Below, piece by piece: positions 22,217 to 34,371 of a stretch of DNA of 64,000 nucleotides. Within the stretch, counting starts at the first letter, position 1, and each line of letters opens with the position of its first letter. A model generated the notes under the pieces. The model was not told where the DNA came from, did no database searches, and worked only from the letters and a program-made list of their open reading frames with translations. The position numbers and the translations under genes are program-made. The DNA comes from Portulaca oleracea (taxonomy: Eukaryota > Streptophyta > Magnoliopsida > Caryophyllales > Portulacaceae): NCBI GenBank assembly GCA_029582165.1, contig CM055877.1, positions 42,231,249 to 42,295,248 of the forward strand, in the 5' to 3' direction.

Positions 22217-23671
22217 TGTGGACATTTTTCCTCGCCGTTCGGGCTTCCGAACGTCCACATTTGGATTGGGGTGTGATTCGGTGATTTGTGCTGGGGTTTA
22301 ACCTTTGAAAACTCTTTAAGGAAATCTATCATACATTTCATGCATAATATTTTGTAAAATCACTTTCCCTTTACTTATGCATTTTGTGAGTCAAGGAATT
22401 AAACATTTAAGAGTGAACATCCACTTGTTCTCAACTCTTCTAAATTTAACCCCATTTGCTCATTTACATGTTAAGCTTGGAAGAGAGTGATTTATGCAAG
22501 TATTATTTAGAAATATAAGAAAGAAAACCATAAAGTTGCATCGATACATTGTAAAACCATGTCGACCATAGTTTATGCAATCTCCGATGTGTTTTAGTTC
22601 GAAGTGGGAGTCGCCACCCGACTTTTTAAAGAGAAAAGCCAAGAAAAACTAAAAAGAAAACAAAGAAAGACTCCGCCTGCGAAACCCAAGCATGGATTCG
22701 GGGGTAAAGCTACGAACTCGAAAAGTAAACTTTAAGAGTTCGCCTCTCACAAAAGGAAAGACTCTACTAAAAGTTTAAAATGCACTTTTGATAAAGTTTG
22801 GAAGGAAATTGAAGGAATACTTTATAGAATTATTTCATTGAATCATTCAACAAGAAAAGGGGCAGCCCGGTGCACAAAGCGTCCCCACTTGCGGGGGGTC
22901 CAGGGAAGGGTCCCACTGTAAAGGTGTAATATACCTAGACCTTACCTTGCATTTCTGCAAGAGGCTGTTTCCAAGACTCCAACCTTGCTACAAGAAAAGA
23001 AGAACACTTAAAAGCTTACATTGCTACTCTTGTTGGGAAAAACCTTGCATAGCCTTTTGATGCTTGATGAATCATCTTTGATGCTTTTAGAAGCCTCCTC
23101 CCAATGTGCTAAGATATGCTAGAGAAGATGCTAGAAAAAGGGATTAAAGAGAGGGTAGAAAGGGTAGTAGGAAACTTTCTTTTTTTGTAGTTTTTGAATG
23201 TATTTAGGCTAGGGTTTTTTGTGGAGTTTGGAGTGAATAGGATAGGATATGAGTTTAGTATTTTTATGATGGAAGAATTGGGAAGATTCTAGTGGTAAGA
23301 AAGATGATGTAAGATAACAAGGATGGTAGTAGAATGGTGATAAGAGAGGTGATTTGAGAGTATAGAGAGAATGAGAGATTAGAGAGATTAGAGAAGGAGA
23401 GAATTAGTAAGAGGAAGGATGGACGAGTGAATTGGTGAGTGAGGATTGAGTTGGCGAGGATGGTATTTATAGGCTAAGAGGAGTAGAGAGATACATGCAT
23501 ACATACATGTATACATAGTAATCTCCGAGCTGTGCAGAATACCAAGGCTGTAGGGGGGGCTAACCTAGCATCGACGGTGGCATGTGGTCAACTGACCACG
23601 TGTGGGCGGAGTCACCAAGGCCGGTTGGCCTTCACGAAAGGGGGGAGGAACCCATATTCGTCCATGTATGC
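22217..23671 (-). repeat. LTR of Tat/Ogre-like element, interrupted by element D
   Basis: The LTR end (minus strand ...AATGTCCACA) lies at 22217 and the body continues to 23671. There an Athila-like element (23672-31455) is inserted, duplicating TATGC. Features shared with the LTR at 35960 include 'GAATTCGGGGG/GATTCGGGGGTAAAG.TA.GAA' near 22700 and 36500. The true 5' start of the LTR lies beyond 31460 or is lost. Confidence 0.65.
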
Positions 23672-25457
23672 TGACAGGGCCGCAAGCGCACGATGTACGT
23701 AGTAGCACGTCAAGGTCGATCCCACAGGAACTCAATTAGCAGCTCAATAAACTAATCTCTATCGCGATTGCTAAGCTAATTGGATTTTTTGGTTTGAAAA
23801 GGTCTAAAAATTAATCAAAACTAATAAAGCAGGGAAAATCAATCACATAATCTATCAAGAGAGAAAGACTTCTAGGGAGATGCTAACCTAACAACGAGTT
23901 CGATTACTAAAATCTAGCATGCACAATCATACATTCAAGAATGAACCAAGAATCGACAACCTCTGATTTCTATCGCCCTTTCATTGCTAAATAGAATTAT
24001 TCTAAACAGCCTAATCAACAAGTTTCGTGTGCCTTTTAGGTTAAACAGAATTGAAGGTCTCAAAAAGTTAGGTTGTCTAATTGATTCCCTAGTTTACTAC
24101 TCCTTTCCCAACTTTCGCTAACCTAGGGAGATAGGTTTGTAGTCTGATTACCCTAATTCACCTTTTAGTACATCTTAGGTTAATCTTTAACTCATGAGTA
24201 TTCGAGCGCCCAAAGAACACACATGAACATGGAAAACACAACCTTCTATTGATTCATAACAAGAATTCATGCACAAACTAATAGTATTAAATCAAACTAC
24301 ATTGTTTCGGGTTGCAAACCCTAGAATTCAAAAAAATAACTCACTCATCTTCAATGAAAACAGGAAACAAGTTCCAAACATCATGATTAATTCTCAAAAC
24401 AAAGACAGAAATCTAAAAGAGACACAAACTACAAGGAATACGACCGTCGAGTGTATCGATCCCGGGGTGGAGTCTTTCTCGCGAGCGTTGTTAATTTCTT
24501 CCCGAATCTTGATCTTCATTTTTGATTGGATCAATCTTAATCTTGGTCTTGATTAATGGGGAGGGGTAGATGGGGTTCTTGCTCTCTTGATGGATGGATG
24601 AATAATGAATGATGAATGAATGAATGATGATCTAATGTCCCCCGGACGAACGAATGCTCCCCCAAAAATATAACTGTCGCTGTTGCTCTTTTTCTTGCTG
24701 AACACGCTCAAGCCACGCAGCAATAGCCCAGGCGCCACGGACCGTGGCCAACACTACGGCCTGGGCGTGGTAGACGTTGCCTCAATTTTCATTCCTTTTG
24801 TTCTTCGCTTTTGGTGTATGGCGGATAGATGGATTGAATGAATCAAATGAATTGCCCCACTTCTCACCTTCTTCATTGGGCCGTATGTAGAGTAAATGTA
24901 ATGGCCCAGCGAATGAAACCAATTGCTTCCCCTTTCTTCTCTTTTATTTGGTTGATTGGGCCGTCAGTGAAGGAATTAAATCAATTCCTTCCCACTACTC
25001 CCCTTGCTCATTGGACCGAATCAAGGGTAAAGTCAATGGGCCTCACTTTACTTCCTTTTTCATTGGGCTGAAACAGGGCTCTCTTTCTTCTTATTGGGCC
25101 AACGAGTGACTGAACCCATCAATTAAAATGGTGCTCTTACTCGCCAAAACAGCCTAGAGTGTGGCATGTACCATGGGCTACCCGTGGTACCCACTGTCCG
25201 GTCATTCCTTGCTCCTTTCCGTCCCAAGTTTGCACCAAGGTTTGGGTATATCTTGTAGATGACCGTGGTGTATTCACTTGTGGCAGAAATTGAGAAAAAA
25301 ATTGGTGTTTTGTACTCAAAACCTACAAATTCACATAAAAAATAACAACACCAAGTGTAGTAGGGAAATTGAAATAAAAATCATGGTTCACACATAAAAC
25401 TCTCCCTAATTCCCTATCGAAAACCACTAAAAACATAGTCATAAAACGCAGTTATCA
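23672..25457 (-). repeat. 3' LTR of element D
   Basis: On the minus strand it begins TGATAACTGCG (25457) and ends ...GGCCCTGTCA (23672). It is preceded by a purine tract, GCATGGGGGGATT, at about 25458-25470. It carries 'AACGCTCGCGAGAAAGACTCC' sequence, also found in plus orientation at 32.2 and 58.7 kb. Confidence 0.92.
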
Positions 25458-27010
25458 AATCCCCCCATGCTTACTCCTTGCTTATCCCCAAGCAAGTACA
25501 AGACTCAAAACTAGATGAAAGGACTCAAAAAGAAAAAGAAATCTACTCACACCTCCTCTAATAAAAAGGGCATATTAGAAAGCCAAAATAAGCATACACA
25601 AAGAAACTCCCTAGCGAGATTAAGAATCAAATTGAAACAAAAATTGATGTTCGAAACATAATTGCAAAGCCAAGTAACACAACCAATCCATCACAACTCA
25701 AATGCAGTCAAAATCCATTCACTTGCTTGGCGAACAAGTTGGGATCGGTAGGACCTCACTTTAGGGTATGTGAATCACTCCCCTCTTGTGTTTGCAAAAG
25801 ATATAACAGTTCGCTCAAAACCTTCAACCAATGTAAACAACCTACCATAAGCTTGACAAGACTCTCGATTCTCTACTGCTATAGACATCATGCATAAAAG
25901 TTAATCATGAGGACTTTTCAAGGGTTGTAATGGGGCTCAAGTGTAGGGTAAGGAGGGAAATCATTTAGGAAATGTGGAGCTAAAGAGCCAAGGACCTAAA
26001 GAGCAACATTTCAATACATAAAGCACAACACCTCTTACATCACACCGCAATGAAGCATAAATACCTTCCCCATCGAAGCAAACTAACGGGAGAGTCAATA
26101 TAAGCAAAAAAAGCCACCATGCTATTCACCTTATTTTGAGAAGCTTCTTTTTTCTTTTTTTCTTTTTTTTCTTTTTTTTTCAAATTTTTTTCTTTTTGGT
26201 GAATGGCATAGATATATAAAGGTGGACTCATTTCCTTTCAACCCAATTTCAACCTCAAATGAAAAGAGGAGATAAATAATGACTCTGAGCAATGCTTCCC
26301 TCATCAAGTAGACTAGCCAACAAAGTCATCATACCAATAGACTACAAAAATTGCCCCAACTGAATTGTTGCTCCACTAACTTGGCTAAAGGGATATAGGA
26401 TTAAGAGTTGGAAAAGGGTGACAATTTAGCTGAAACAATCAAAACAGGAAAAACTGCGCAAGGGCTAGCAAAAAGAAGTCATATTGTTAGGTGGCTTTTG
26501 GCTATGTGGCTTCAAACTGGGCCTCAATCATATTAACACAATTCACAAGTCAAATGCAGATTCAAAGAGAGTCAAATCAAGTTCTAGAGATGCAAATATG
26601 GTAAGGTCACACTCAAAAAAAAAATGAGACTATAAAATTATAGTCTTTTAGGCTCAAAAAGTCTCACTGGTTAACCTACCACAATCACTACAACTAGTTC
26701 CTTTGATGTACCAAACACAAGAATTTCATTATCAGACACCATAATCTATCAAGACTAGATGAATCATAAACAAGACAGGCAATCTAGATCAAACAAGCAA
26801 CCAAGTTTCTTTCATCATTCGCATCAAGCCGGATATCACATGAGTATGCACTTTCAATGACAATCCAAATATACCATAAAGTACTCAATAAAGGAGGGTT
26901 TTCACAATCAAAGCAAAATAAAACAAAATAAAACCTAGTAAAGCAATTAAATGCTTGGGTTGCCTCCCAAGAAGCGCTAGTTTAACGTCTTAAGCTAGAC
27001 GAAACTCACC
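25458..27010 (-). other. Non-coding 3' region of element D
   Basis: No domain was recognised in 1.5 kb. At 26953-26986 the minus strand reads GTTAAACTAGCGCTTCTTGG then GAGGCAACCCAAGC, just after the end of the protease frame. A related phrase follows the gag-like region of element B (43820-43852). The stretch 26140-26200 is nearly pure pyrimidine on the plus strand. Confidence 0.7.
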
Positions 27011-28351
27011 TCAGGCCGGAGAAGGCTCGACATCATAGTCAAACTCTTTTGGAACACCATCAACATGTGTTCCCTCAGCATCTCGAAGTCGAACCCACCA
27101 GCAAGGGTCGAACTGCTTTCCTTCCTCAACAATGGAAGGCATCTTGAAGTTGGTCCAGCAAAACTTTCTCAACACAGCCTCATTAGCTGCATAAGGCCTA
27201 TCCTTGGTGATGTTAGGTTCGGGTTCAATAACTTGTACCCAATCCGTCGCGTCACCAAGTACATGGCTGTCAGGAAAAACATCAACAGACTCATCACTCC
27301 CAATCACATCAACACCACAGCAAGAAGAAACATCATGAGGCATATGTTCACGAAATAAATCAAATTCAACTTCATGCTCCCCAAACTTAAAGCTCATTTT
27401 CCCCTTTTTCACATCTATTACGCACTCCACAGTGGCAAGGAAAGGTCTTCCCAAAATAATTTGGGTACGGATGTCCTCAGCCATATCAAGAATTACAAAA
27501 TCCACAGGCACATAATAGTCTCCTACCTTAAGAGGAAAGTCCTCTAAAATACCCATTGGGTACTTAACAGAACGATCAACCATTTGCAGTGACATGGAGG
27601 TAGGTCTAAGCTCTCCTAAATTCAGCCTCTTATAAAGGGAATAAGGCATCAAGCTTACACTTGAGCCTACATCACATAAAGCTCGGTCGATGTTCATGGT
27701 TCCTAGGCCACAAGAAATAGTGAAACTCCCAGGGTCTTCAAGCTTTGGAGTGAGCTTATTCAATGCAATTGCCTCACAATCGTCTATTTTTCTTTTCTTG
27801 GAGAGAATCTCCTTTAAGAATTTAACATACAAAGGCATTTGGGACAAAGCATCAAGAAAAGGAACATTCACATTTAACTTTTTAAGCATACCAAGGAATT
27901 TCCCAAATTGAACATCGGTCTTAGACTTAGCAAGCCTAGAAGGGAATGGAATAGGGGGCACATAAACTCTAGGTTTTGGTGATGGTGGTTGTTGAGGGAT
28001 TTCAGCACTAACCTCATCGATGGTCTCTTTCTCATGGTCTTTCTCCTCCTCACTCTCTGTCTCAACCTCATCCTCAACTAAATCTCCCCGATGCTTGGAA
28101 TTTGGCCTCTTAGGTCCTTCAATCTGTGTCCTACTCCTTAAGAATATAGCATTGTAATGCTCCTTAGGGTTAGGTATGGGTGGTCCAGGAGGGGTGGTGG
28201 GAGTACCAGACTGGATAGCTATCTGATTTTCAAGAATTTGGTTGTGGGTGGATAAAATGTCAACCTTAGTGGCTAAAGCCTTAATCACCTCATCTTGTCT
28301 CTGTTGATGCTCGAATTGTTTTTGTTGGGCATGGAGTAGGGCTTTCATCAT
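27011..28351 (-). CDS. Athila-like gag C-terminus and retropepsin (element D)
   Basis: This is a 446-residue open frame. Residues 1-50 are Gln/His-rich and helical, and 90-120 very acidic with a Pro-rich linker. Residues 140-205 match the conserved segment before Athila protease (FGKFLGMLKKLNVNVPFLDA; LYVKFLKEILSKKRK). The retropepsin-like domain has catalytic CDVGSSVSLMP at 226-236 (Asp227) and the flap/end motif ILGRPFL at 299-305. Athila-type elements commonly have D-L-G-A here. The frame ends at about residue 446 without running into reverse transcriptase, so the polyprotein is naturally short or deleted. Confidence 0.88.
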   Translation of the reverse strand: MMKALLHAQQKQFEHQQRQDEVIKALATKVDILSTHNQILENQIAIQSGTPTTPPGPPIPNPKEHYNAIFLRSRTQIEGPKRPNSKHRGDLVEDEVETESEEEKDHEKETIDEVSAEIPQQPPSPKPRVYVPPIPFPSRLAKSKTDVQFGKFLGMLKKLNVNVPFLDALSQMPLYVKFLKEILSKKRKIDDCEAIALNKLTPKLEDPGSFTISCGLGTMNIDRALCDVGSSVSLMPYSLYKRLNLGELRPTSMSLQMVDRSVKYPMGILEDFPLKVGDYYVPVDFVILDMAEDIRTQIILGRPFLATVECVIDVKKGKMSFKFGEHEVEFDLFREHMPHDVSSCCGVDVIGSDESVDVFPDSHVLGDATDWVQVIEPEPNITKDRPYAANEAVLRKFCWTNFKMPSIVEEGKQFDPCWWVRLRDAEGTHVDGVPKEFDYDVEPSPA

Positions 28352-28408
28352 AGGCTCTAAGTCAGGATTTTAAGGGGTTTGGTAGGGTTGAGTGGGAGGT
28401 CTTTGTCC

Positions 28409-29507
28409 TTACGGGTGACCCATTTGGTTCCGGTAAGAAGGATTAGAATGGGGTCTCAAACCGGAGTTGTATGTGTTAGAGTAAGGGTCAAAAAGAAGTC
28501 TTTGGGTAGGGTTACGAACAAAGTTAGCTTGGTTAGGTTGCGCACTACTACCTACCCCATTGGGACAATAAAGAGTCGTATGCTCAAAAGAGTAACAGGA
28601 AGTACATTGGGGAGGAGTGGAAGCATTCACATGCATTCTTTCCATCTTTTCATTTATAGCATCAAGTTTCACAAAAAATAATGTGATAGCGTCGACCGAA
28701 TACTTACCTCCCGTCCTCGTGGAACGGGGTCGTGACCACTAGTGGCTATTCGATGCCATTTGCTCAATCAACTCATAAAGCTCCTCCACCATCTTGCTCA
28801 TGATATTTCCTCCAACAGCTGCAAGGATCGTCGCTCTCAGATTGTCGTCAACCCCATTGTAGAAGGCTTGGATGGGAACCCATGACTCGAAACCATGTTG
28901 GGGGCATTGGCGAAGCAACTCCTTGAATCTCTCCCATGCATCATATAAATTCTCGTCCGACTCTTGGGAGAAGGTAGAGATTTGGTTCCGGAGGCTCGTC
29001 AACTTGCTTGGTGGGAAGTAGTTAGCAAGGAACGCACTCGCCAACTGATCGAAAGTAGTGATGGAGTTCACTGGAAGGGAATCTAGCCACTCCCATTCTC
29101 GATCCTCCAAGGAAAACGGAAATAACCTCAGCTTGATCGCGTCCGGCGAGCCCCGTTGGCTTTGAAGGTGTCGCATGCTTGTCGGAAGATGCGAAGATGG
29201 CGGTGGGGTCCTCGTTTAGGAGACCATGGAACGACGTAGCTCGAACCAAATTGATCAGGGAATTCTTGAGCTCAAAGTTGTTTGCCACTTCAGGTAGCTT
29301 GATGGCGGTGGGTGGGCTTGTGACATTCGGAGTCATGTATTGGGCCAGCGTCTTCGGTCGTTCTTCTCCACCAGCCATTTTTGATTGCGATGCAGATTTC
29401 ACTTCGTGCTTCCTACTAGTTTCCTGTATTCGCTGCCTCTTCCTCCGGTGCAAAGTTCTCTCTATTTCTGGATCGAACTCAAACTTCGGAGAGCGTTGCA
29501 TACACAA
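28409..29507 (-). pseudogene. Athila-like gag core (element D), frame-broken
   Basis: Three adjoining frames make up gag. 29507-29022 holds the N-terminus with PKTLAQYMTPNV and PPTAIKLPEVANNFELK. 29176-28739 holds the core: AIKLRLFPFSLEDREWEWLD, ITTFDQLASAFLANYFPP, and LRQCPQHGFESWVPIQAFYN. 28672-28409 holds a knuckle-like CTSCYSFEHTTLYC. These are the usual Retrotrans_gag motifs (ALRLFPFSLxxxAxxWL...FL..FFP). Frame shifts near 29180 and stops near 28740 break the reading. It probably acted as capsid or nucleocapsid of the element. Confidence 0.85.
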
Positions 29508-29643
29508 AAAGATCCTAGTAAAACAAAAACAAGAACACCAATGCAGTGAAACAAGAAAATCAAGAAAATCAAAGAAAAAAGAAAGAAAAAAAAGAGCTTA
29601 GTCAACCTAAGAGGGTTCGTTTTACCGAGTGCTAGGGACAGAG

Positions 29644-29661
29644 TCCCCGACAACGACGCCA
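29644..29661 (-). promoter_or_regulatory. Primer binding site of element D (tRNA-Asp)
   Basis: The minus strand reads TGGCGTCGTTGTCGGGGA six bases inside the 5' LTR. It is complementary, with mismatches, to the 3' end of plant tRNA-Asp (PBS TGGCGCCGTTGCCGGGGA), which Athila-type elements use. Confidence 0.88.
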
Positions 29662-29667
29662 AAAACT

Positions 29668-31455
29668 TGACAGGGTCGCAAGTGCATGGTGCACGTCGTA
29701 GCACGTCAAGGTCGATCCCACAGGGACTCAATTACCAGCTCAATAAACTAATCTCTATCGCGATTGCTAAGCTAATCGAATTTTTGGGTTTGAAAAGGTC
29801 TAACAATTAATTAAAACTAATAAAGCAGGAAAAATCAATCACAGATTCTATCAAGCGAGAAAGACTTCTAGGGAGATGCTAAGCTAACAACGAGTTCGAT
29901 TACTAAAATCTAGCCTGCACAATCATACATTCAAGAATGAACCAAGAATCGACAACCTCTGAATTCTATCGCCCTTTCGATGCTAAATAGAATTATTCTA
30001 AACAACCTAATCAACAACTTTCGTGTGCTTTTTAGGTTAAACAAAATTGAAGGTCTCAAAAACTCAGGTTGTATAATTGATTCCCTAGTCTACTACTCCT
30101 TTCTCAACTTTCGCAAACCTAGGTAGACAGGTTGGTAGTCAGATTACCCTAATTCACCTTTCAGTACTTATTAGGTTAATCTCTAACTCATGAGTATTCG
30201 AGCGCTCAAAGAACACACATGAACATGGAAAACACAACCTTCTATTGATTCATAACAAGAATTCATGCACAAACTAATAATATTAAATCAAACTACATTG
30301 CTTTGGGTTGCGAAACCCTAGAATTCAAAGAAACTACTCACTCATATTCAATGAAAATAGGAAACAAGTTCCAAACATCATGATTAATTCTCAAAATAAA
30401 GACAGAAATCGAAAAGAGACACAAACTACAAGGAATACGACCGTCGAGTCTTTCGATCCGGGGGTGGAGTCTTTCTCGCGAGCGTTGTTAATTTCTTCCC
30501 GAATCTTGATCTTGATTTTTGATTGGATCAATCTTAATCTTGGTCTTGATTAATGGGGAGGAGTAGATGGGGTTCTTACTCTCTTGATGAATGGATGAAT
30601 AATGAATGATGACTGAATGAATGATGATCTGATGTCCCCCGGACGAATGAATGCTCCCCCAAAAATATAACTGTCGCTGTTGCTCTTTTTCTTGCTGAAC
30701 ACGCTCAAGCCATGCAGCAATAGCCCAGGCGCCACAAACCGTGGCCAACACTATGGCCTGGGCGTGGTAGACATTGCCTCAATTTTCATTCCTTTTGTTC
30801 TTCGCTTTTGGTGTTAGGCGGATGGATGGATTGAATGAATCAAATGAATTGCCCCACTTCTCACCTTCTTCATTGGGCCGCCTGTAGAGTAAATGTAATG
30901 GCCTAGCGAATGAAACCAATTGCTTACTATTTCTCCTCTCTTCTTTGGTTGATTGGGCCACCAGTGAAGGAATTAAATCAATTCCTCCCCACTACTCCTC
31001 TTGCTCATTGGACTGAATGGAGGGTAAAGTCAATGGGCCTCACTTTACTTCCTTTGTCATTAGGCCGAAACATGGCTCTCTTTCTTCTGATTGGGCCAAT
31101 GAGTGACTGAACCCATCAATTAAAATGGTGCTCTTTTACTTGCCAAAACAGCCTAGACTGTGGCATGTACCATGGGCTGCCCGTGCTACCCTCTGTCCGG
31201 TCATTCCTCGCTCCTTTCTGTCCAAAATTTGCACCACAGTTTGGGTATATCATGTAGATGACCGTGGTGTATTCACTCTTGCCAGAAATTGAGAGAAAAT
31301 TGGTGTTTTGTACTCAAAACTTACAAATTCACATCAAAAACAACAACACCAAGTGTATTAGCGAAATTGGAATAAAAATCATGGTTCATACATAAAACTC
31401 TCCCTAATCCCCTATCTAAAACCACTAAAAACATAGTCATAAAACGCAGTTATCA
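29668..31455 (-). repeat. 5' LTR of element D
   Basis: It runs from TGATAACTGCG (31455, minus strand) to ...GCGACCCTGTCA (29668), next to the PBS. Its length is 1788 bp against 1786 bp for the partner. Sequence agreement with 23672-25457 is high throughout, with scattered substitutions. Confidence 0.92.
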
Positions 31456-31588
31456 TATGCATGGACGGTAGAGTGTGAAGAGAGTTTGCCTAGGGAAGCT
31501 ACTATTCACAGTGGACGGAGAGTGTATATTATTTAGCAGCTTTTGAGGTGTTTTTTGAGTGTTTTTGTGATTCTCCTGAGGGAAGCTG

Positions 31589-32140
31589 TTATCCACTAAA
31601 AATGTGACTTTCATCAGGGATCCTCCTGAGGGAGTCATGGTCATGCTTGGCCAGTGCTGGCGCGTCTTCGACCTAGGCAAGGTTTATTGAATCTGGCGTA
31701 TTCGTATTTTGAAGCCCTCTTTCGTGACAACAACTTTGTCAATCTGTCGTAAATCAACGTCGCTTCTTGTTCATGGCGTACTTCATCTCCTATACCTTTT
31801 TTCCCAATCGTGGAGACAACATATTCCTGACTTGGATGGGGAATTTGTTGAATTTTGATGACATTCGTTGGTTGAACTAGGGCAAAGTGGCCTATGTGAT
31901 GTTTCTTTATGACCTCCGTCAGGGGTGCGGGTTTCTCAGAATGACGAACCCATCCTTGTGCACCATGCTCACCCGCACTTCCGATATGGCCCAACAATGT
32001 GGAAGGTGCTCGAGGTATGTACTTGAGATGCTTCACGTTCTTTTGTGTTGCCTCTGCCGGGTCACGCCATTTTGTTCTCGCGAATAGAAAAAGATAGGCT
32101 GCGGCGGTTATATTCATGGAACCTATCATTCTTCATTCGT
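31589..32140 (+). pseudogene. Plant mobile domain (PMD) relic, uninterrupted copy
   Basis: The sequence matches the second PMD relic (39640-39917 joined to 58079-58640) but has no element B insertion: it reads AGGGATCCTCCTGAGGGAG straight through at 31618. MAYSYFEALFRDNNF is followed by a one-base loss (CTGTCGTAAATC for CTGTCGCTAGATC) that ends the frame. The next frame continues with the conserved FLFMAYFI-type helix. PMD is the 'aminotransferase-like' domain shared by plant transposons and a few domesticated proteins. This copy is not functional. Confidence 0.7.
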
Positions 32141-32825
32141 TATAGGGTTATCAAGGGAGAAAAGAGATCCAAAATCCCTTATACTCATCAATTCTCCATC
32201 AAGATTCAAGATCAAATCATCTCAAGAGAAGCGAAGATTAAGATTCCAGAAAAAATCATCAACGCTCGCGAAGAAGGCTCCACGCCGGGATCGAAATACT
32301 CGACGATTGTACTCTTCATAGTTTATCTTTCTTTTCGATTTCCTTCTTTGTTTTAAGATTCGATTATGATGTTTGGAAGATGTTTTATGTTTTCTTTGAC
32401 AATGAGTGAGTAGTTTTCTTGAATTCTACGGTTTTGCAACCCGAAACAGTGTAGTTTGATTGAACGTTTTTAGTTTGTACATGAATTCTTGCTTGAATCA
32501 ATAGGAGGTTGCATTTTCCATGTGCATGTGTATTCTTTGAGCGATCGAATTCTCATGATTTGAGATTAACGTGAGAAGTATTGAAAGGTGAATTAAGATA
32601 ATCTGACTACCAACCTTTCTACCTAGTTTTGTGAAATTTTAGAAAAGAATAGCAGACTAGGGAACCTTTTGATGACCTGAATATATGAGACCTTCAACTT
32701 TGATTAAATTGAAAAGCATACAAAAGTTGTAATTTACGTTAACTGAGGTTATTCTATTAGCATCGAAAGAGCAGTAGAGTTCTTATGGTTATCGTTCTTG
32801 ATTCATTCTTGAATGTATGATCTCT
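32141..32825 (+). repeat. LTR fragment related to element D, opposite orientation
   Basis: Phrases such as AACGCTCGCGAAGAAGGCTCC, 'TGCAACCCGAAACA.TGTAGTTTGATT' and 'ATTCTTGAATGTATGAT' follow the complement of the D LTRs (24000-24560). The fragment ends at ATGTATGAT, where the LINE copy begins. The same fragment with the same end occurs at 58640-59285. Confidence 0.75.
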
Positions 32826-34371
32826 CTTTTCATTTATTTTAGATTTCAGAAGAGGTAAATAGAAATATATCTCTCGCTACAAGACAATTAGTTGAGTGTT
32901 TCTCCTCCTAGTATATCAATCTCACTATACTGAGGAGATTAAGATATAGAGGACTTTATCTCAATAGTCATTATTACTGCTATAGTGTAAACACAGAAGA
33001 AAAGTAATCGTCAGCGGATATGTGATTATTGGCCTATAAGTTTATACAATGTGTTATATCGAATTATCAGCGAGTGCCTTGTTAATAGACTTAGACAGTT
33101 AGACCTATACTCCAAGAGCTAATTTTTAATATTCAAGGGGCTTTCTTGCAAGGCCAGCTAGGATTGGTTTGTTATTTCATGGCTCATGAATTGCTTCATA
33201 TCATGACGACAAAGAAGCAGGGTAAGCCATTTGCTTGCTGAAAGTTGATATAAACAAAGCATATGATCGGGTCCGATGGGAATTTTTGGAAGTTGTGTAA
33301 TAGAAGTTTCATTTCTCGGAATTGTGGTTCAATTTGTTAATGCATTGTATAACAACCGTTCGATATACTATCATTATAAATGGAGAACCCACAAAGTGGG
33401 TTATCCCTCAGACGAGATTATGGTAAGGCGACCCATTTTCTTCTTACTTGTTTATATTAAATATGGATGTCTTATCTCAGATCTTGCGAAAAGCACTCTC
33501 TGAAGGCGAGATTGTGAGGACCGAGGTTGCCAGAGGAGCTCCAAAGATTCCCTATCTATTCTTTTCCCCTTCCCTGTTTTTTTTTCTTTTTTTTTTTATA
33601 CTGCCATGGATGAGGATCAATATTATGCTTAAAAAAATATTAGCTTGTTTTAATTATGTATCAGGCCAAATAATAAATGTTGAAAAATCCTCAATGATGT
33701 TCTCTACGGGAGTTTCCATGGAGGATAAACATGAGTTTAAAGCTCAATTTGGATTTCCTGAATGCTCATATTTTTCTAAATACTTCGGTGTTCCGCTAGT
33801 AATACTACGGAATGTAACTAGTCAGTTTGGGTCCTTGGTTGATGTGGTTGCTTAGCGTCTACAAGGATGGGGAGCCTCCTTATTATCATCGGTAGGCAGG
33901 TTAGTTATATTAATGTAGCGCTGTCAACTTTACATCAACACATTTTTTAATGTATATCAAGTGCCACAAAAAATTGTTGATGAGATTCATGTATTAATGG
34001 TCCGATTCATTTGGTGGAATTCACGAGGGGATAAGTCAATGCATTGGACACGGCGTGATAAATTATTCCAATCGAAAGGGATGAAGGGCTAGGGATTAGG
34101 GATGTTGGTTTCTTTGACCAGACCCTTCTGTTACGAAAAAGTTGGAGAATGGTAGAAACTTACCAATCACTTCTGGCCCAAATATCGAAGGCTAAGTATA
34201 AAGTTCATTTCCAACTTACCTTGACTGATTATAAAGTTCCATCTATTGCTTCTTGTGCTTGGCGTAGCCTTTGCAATGCTGCAAACATGGTACGGGACAG
34301 AGTAAGATGGCGAATTGGCAATGGATGTTTTATTATGATTGGTGATCCCTGTGTGGCTGGATAGAGGAGAA
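32826..34371 (+). pseudogene. Dead LINE reverse transcriptase, copy 2
   Basis: It is collinear with copies 1 and 3. It encodes AHELLHIMTTKKQGKPFA, then after a one-base frameshift KVDINKAYDRVRWEFLEVV, then VARGAP.IPYLFFSPSL followed by a T-rich tract, then ILACFNYVSGQIINVEKSS and VRWRIGNGCFIMIGDPCVAG. Where L1-type enzymes have FADD-S-L, this copy has F-S-P-S-L, so both catalytic aspartates are gone. The endonuclease and the C-terminus after GDPCVAG are missing; the sequence runs straight into LTR A. Confidence 0.85.

Larger units (their letters stand above)
23672..31455 (-). mobile_element. Complete non-autonomous Athila-like LTR retrotransposon (D)
   Basis: LTRs lie at 23672-25457 and 29668-31455. 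The PBS follows the 5' LTR, a purine tract precedes the 3' LTR, and TATGC flanks both ends (23667-23671 and 31456-31460). The total is 7.8 kb. The interior encodes only gag and an aspartic protease; no reverse transcriptase, RNase H or integrase was found. It therefore depended on a partner element. The two LTRs differ at about ten positions in their first 145 bases by eye, so the insertion is not recent. Confidence 0.9.
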
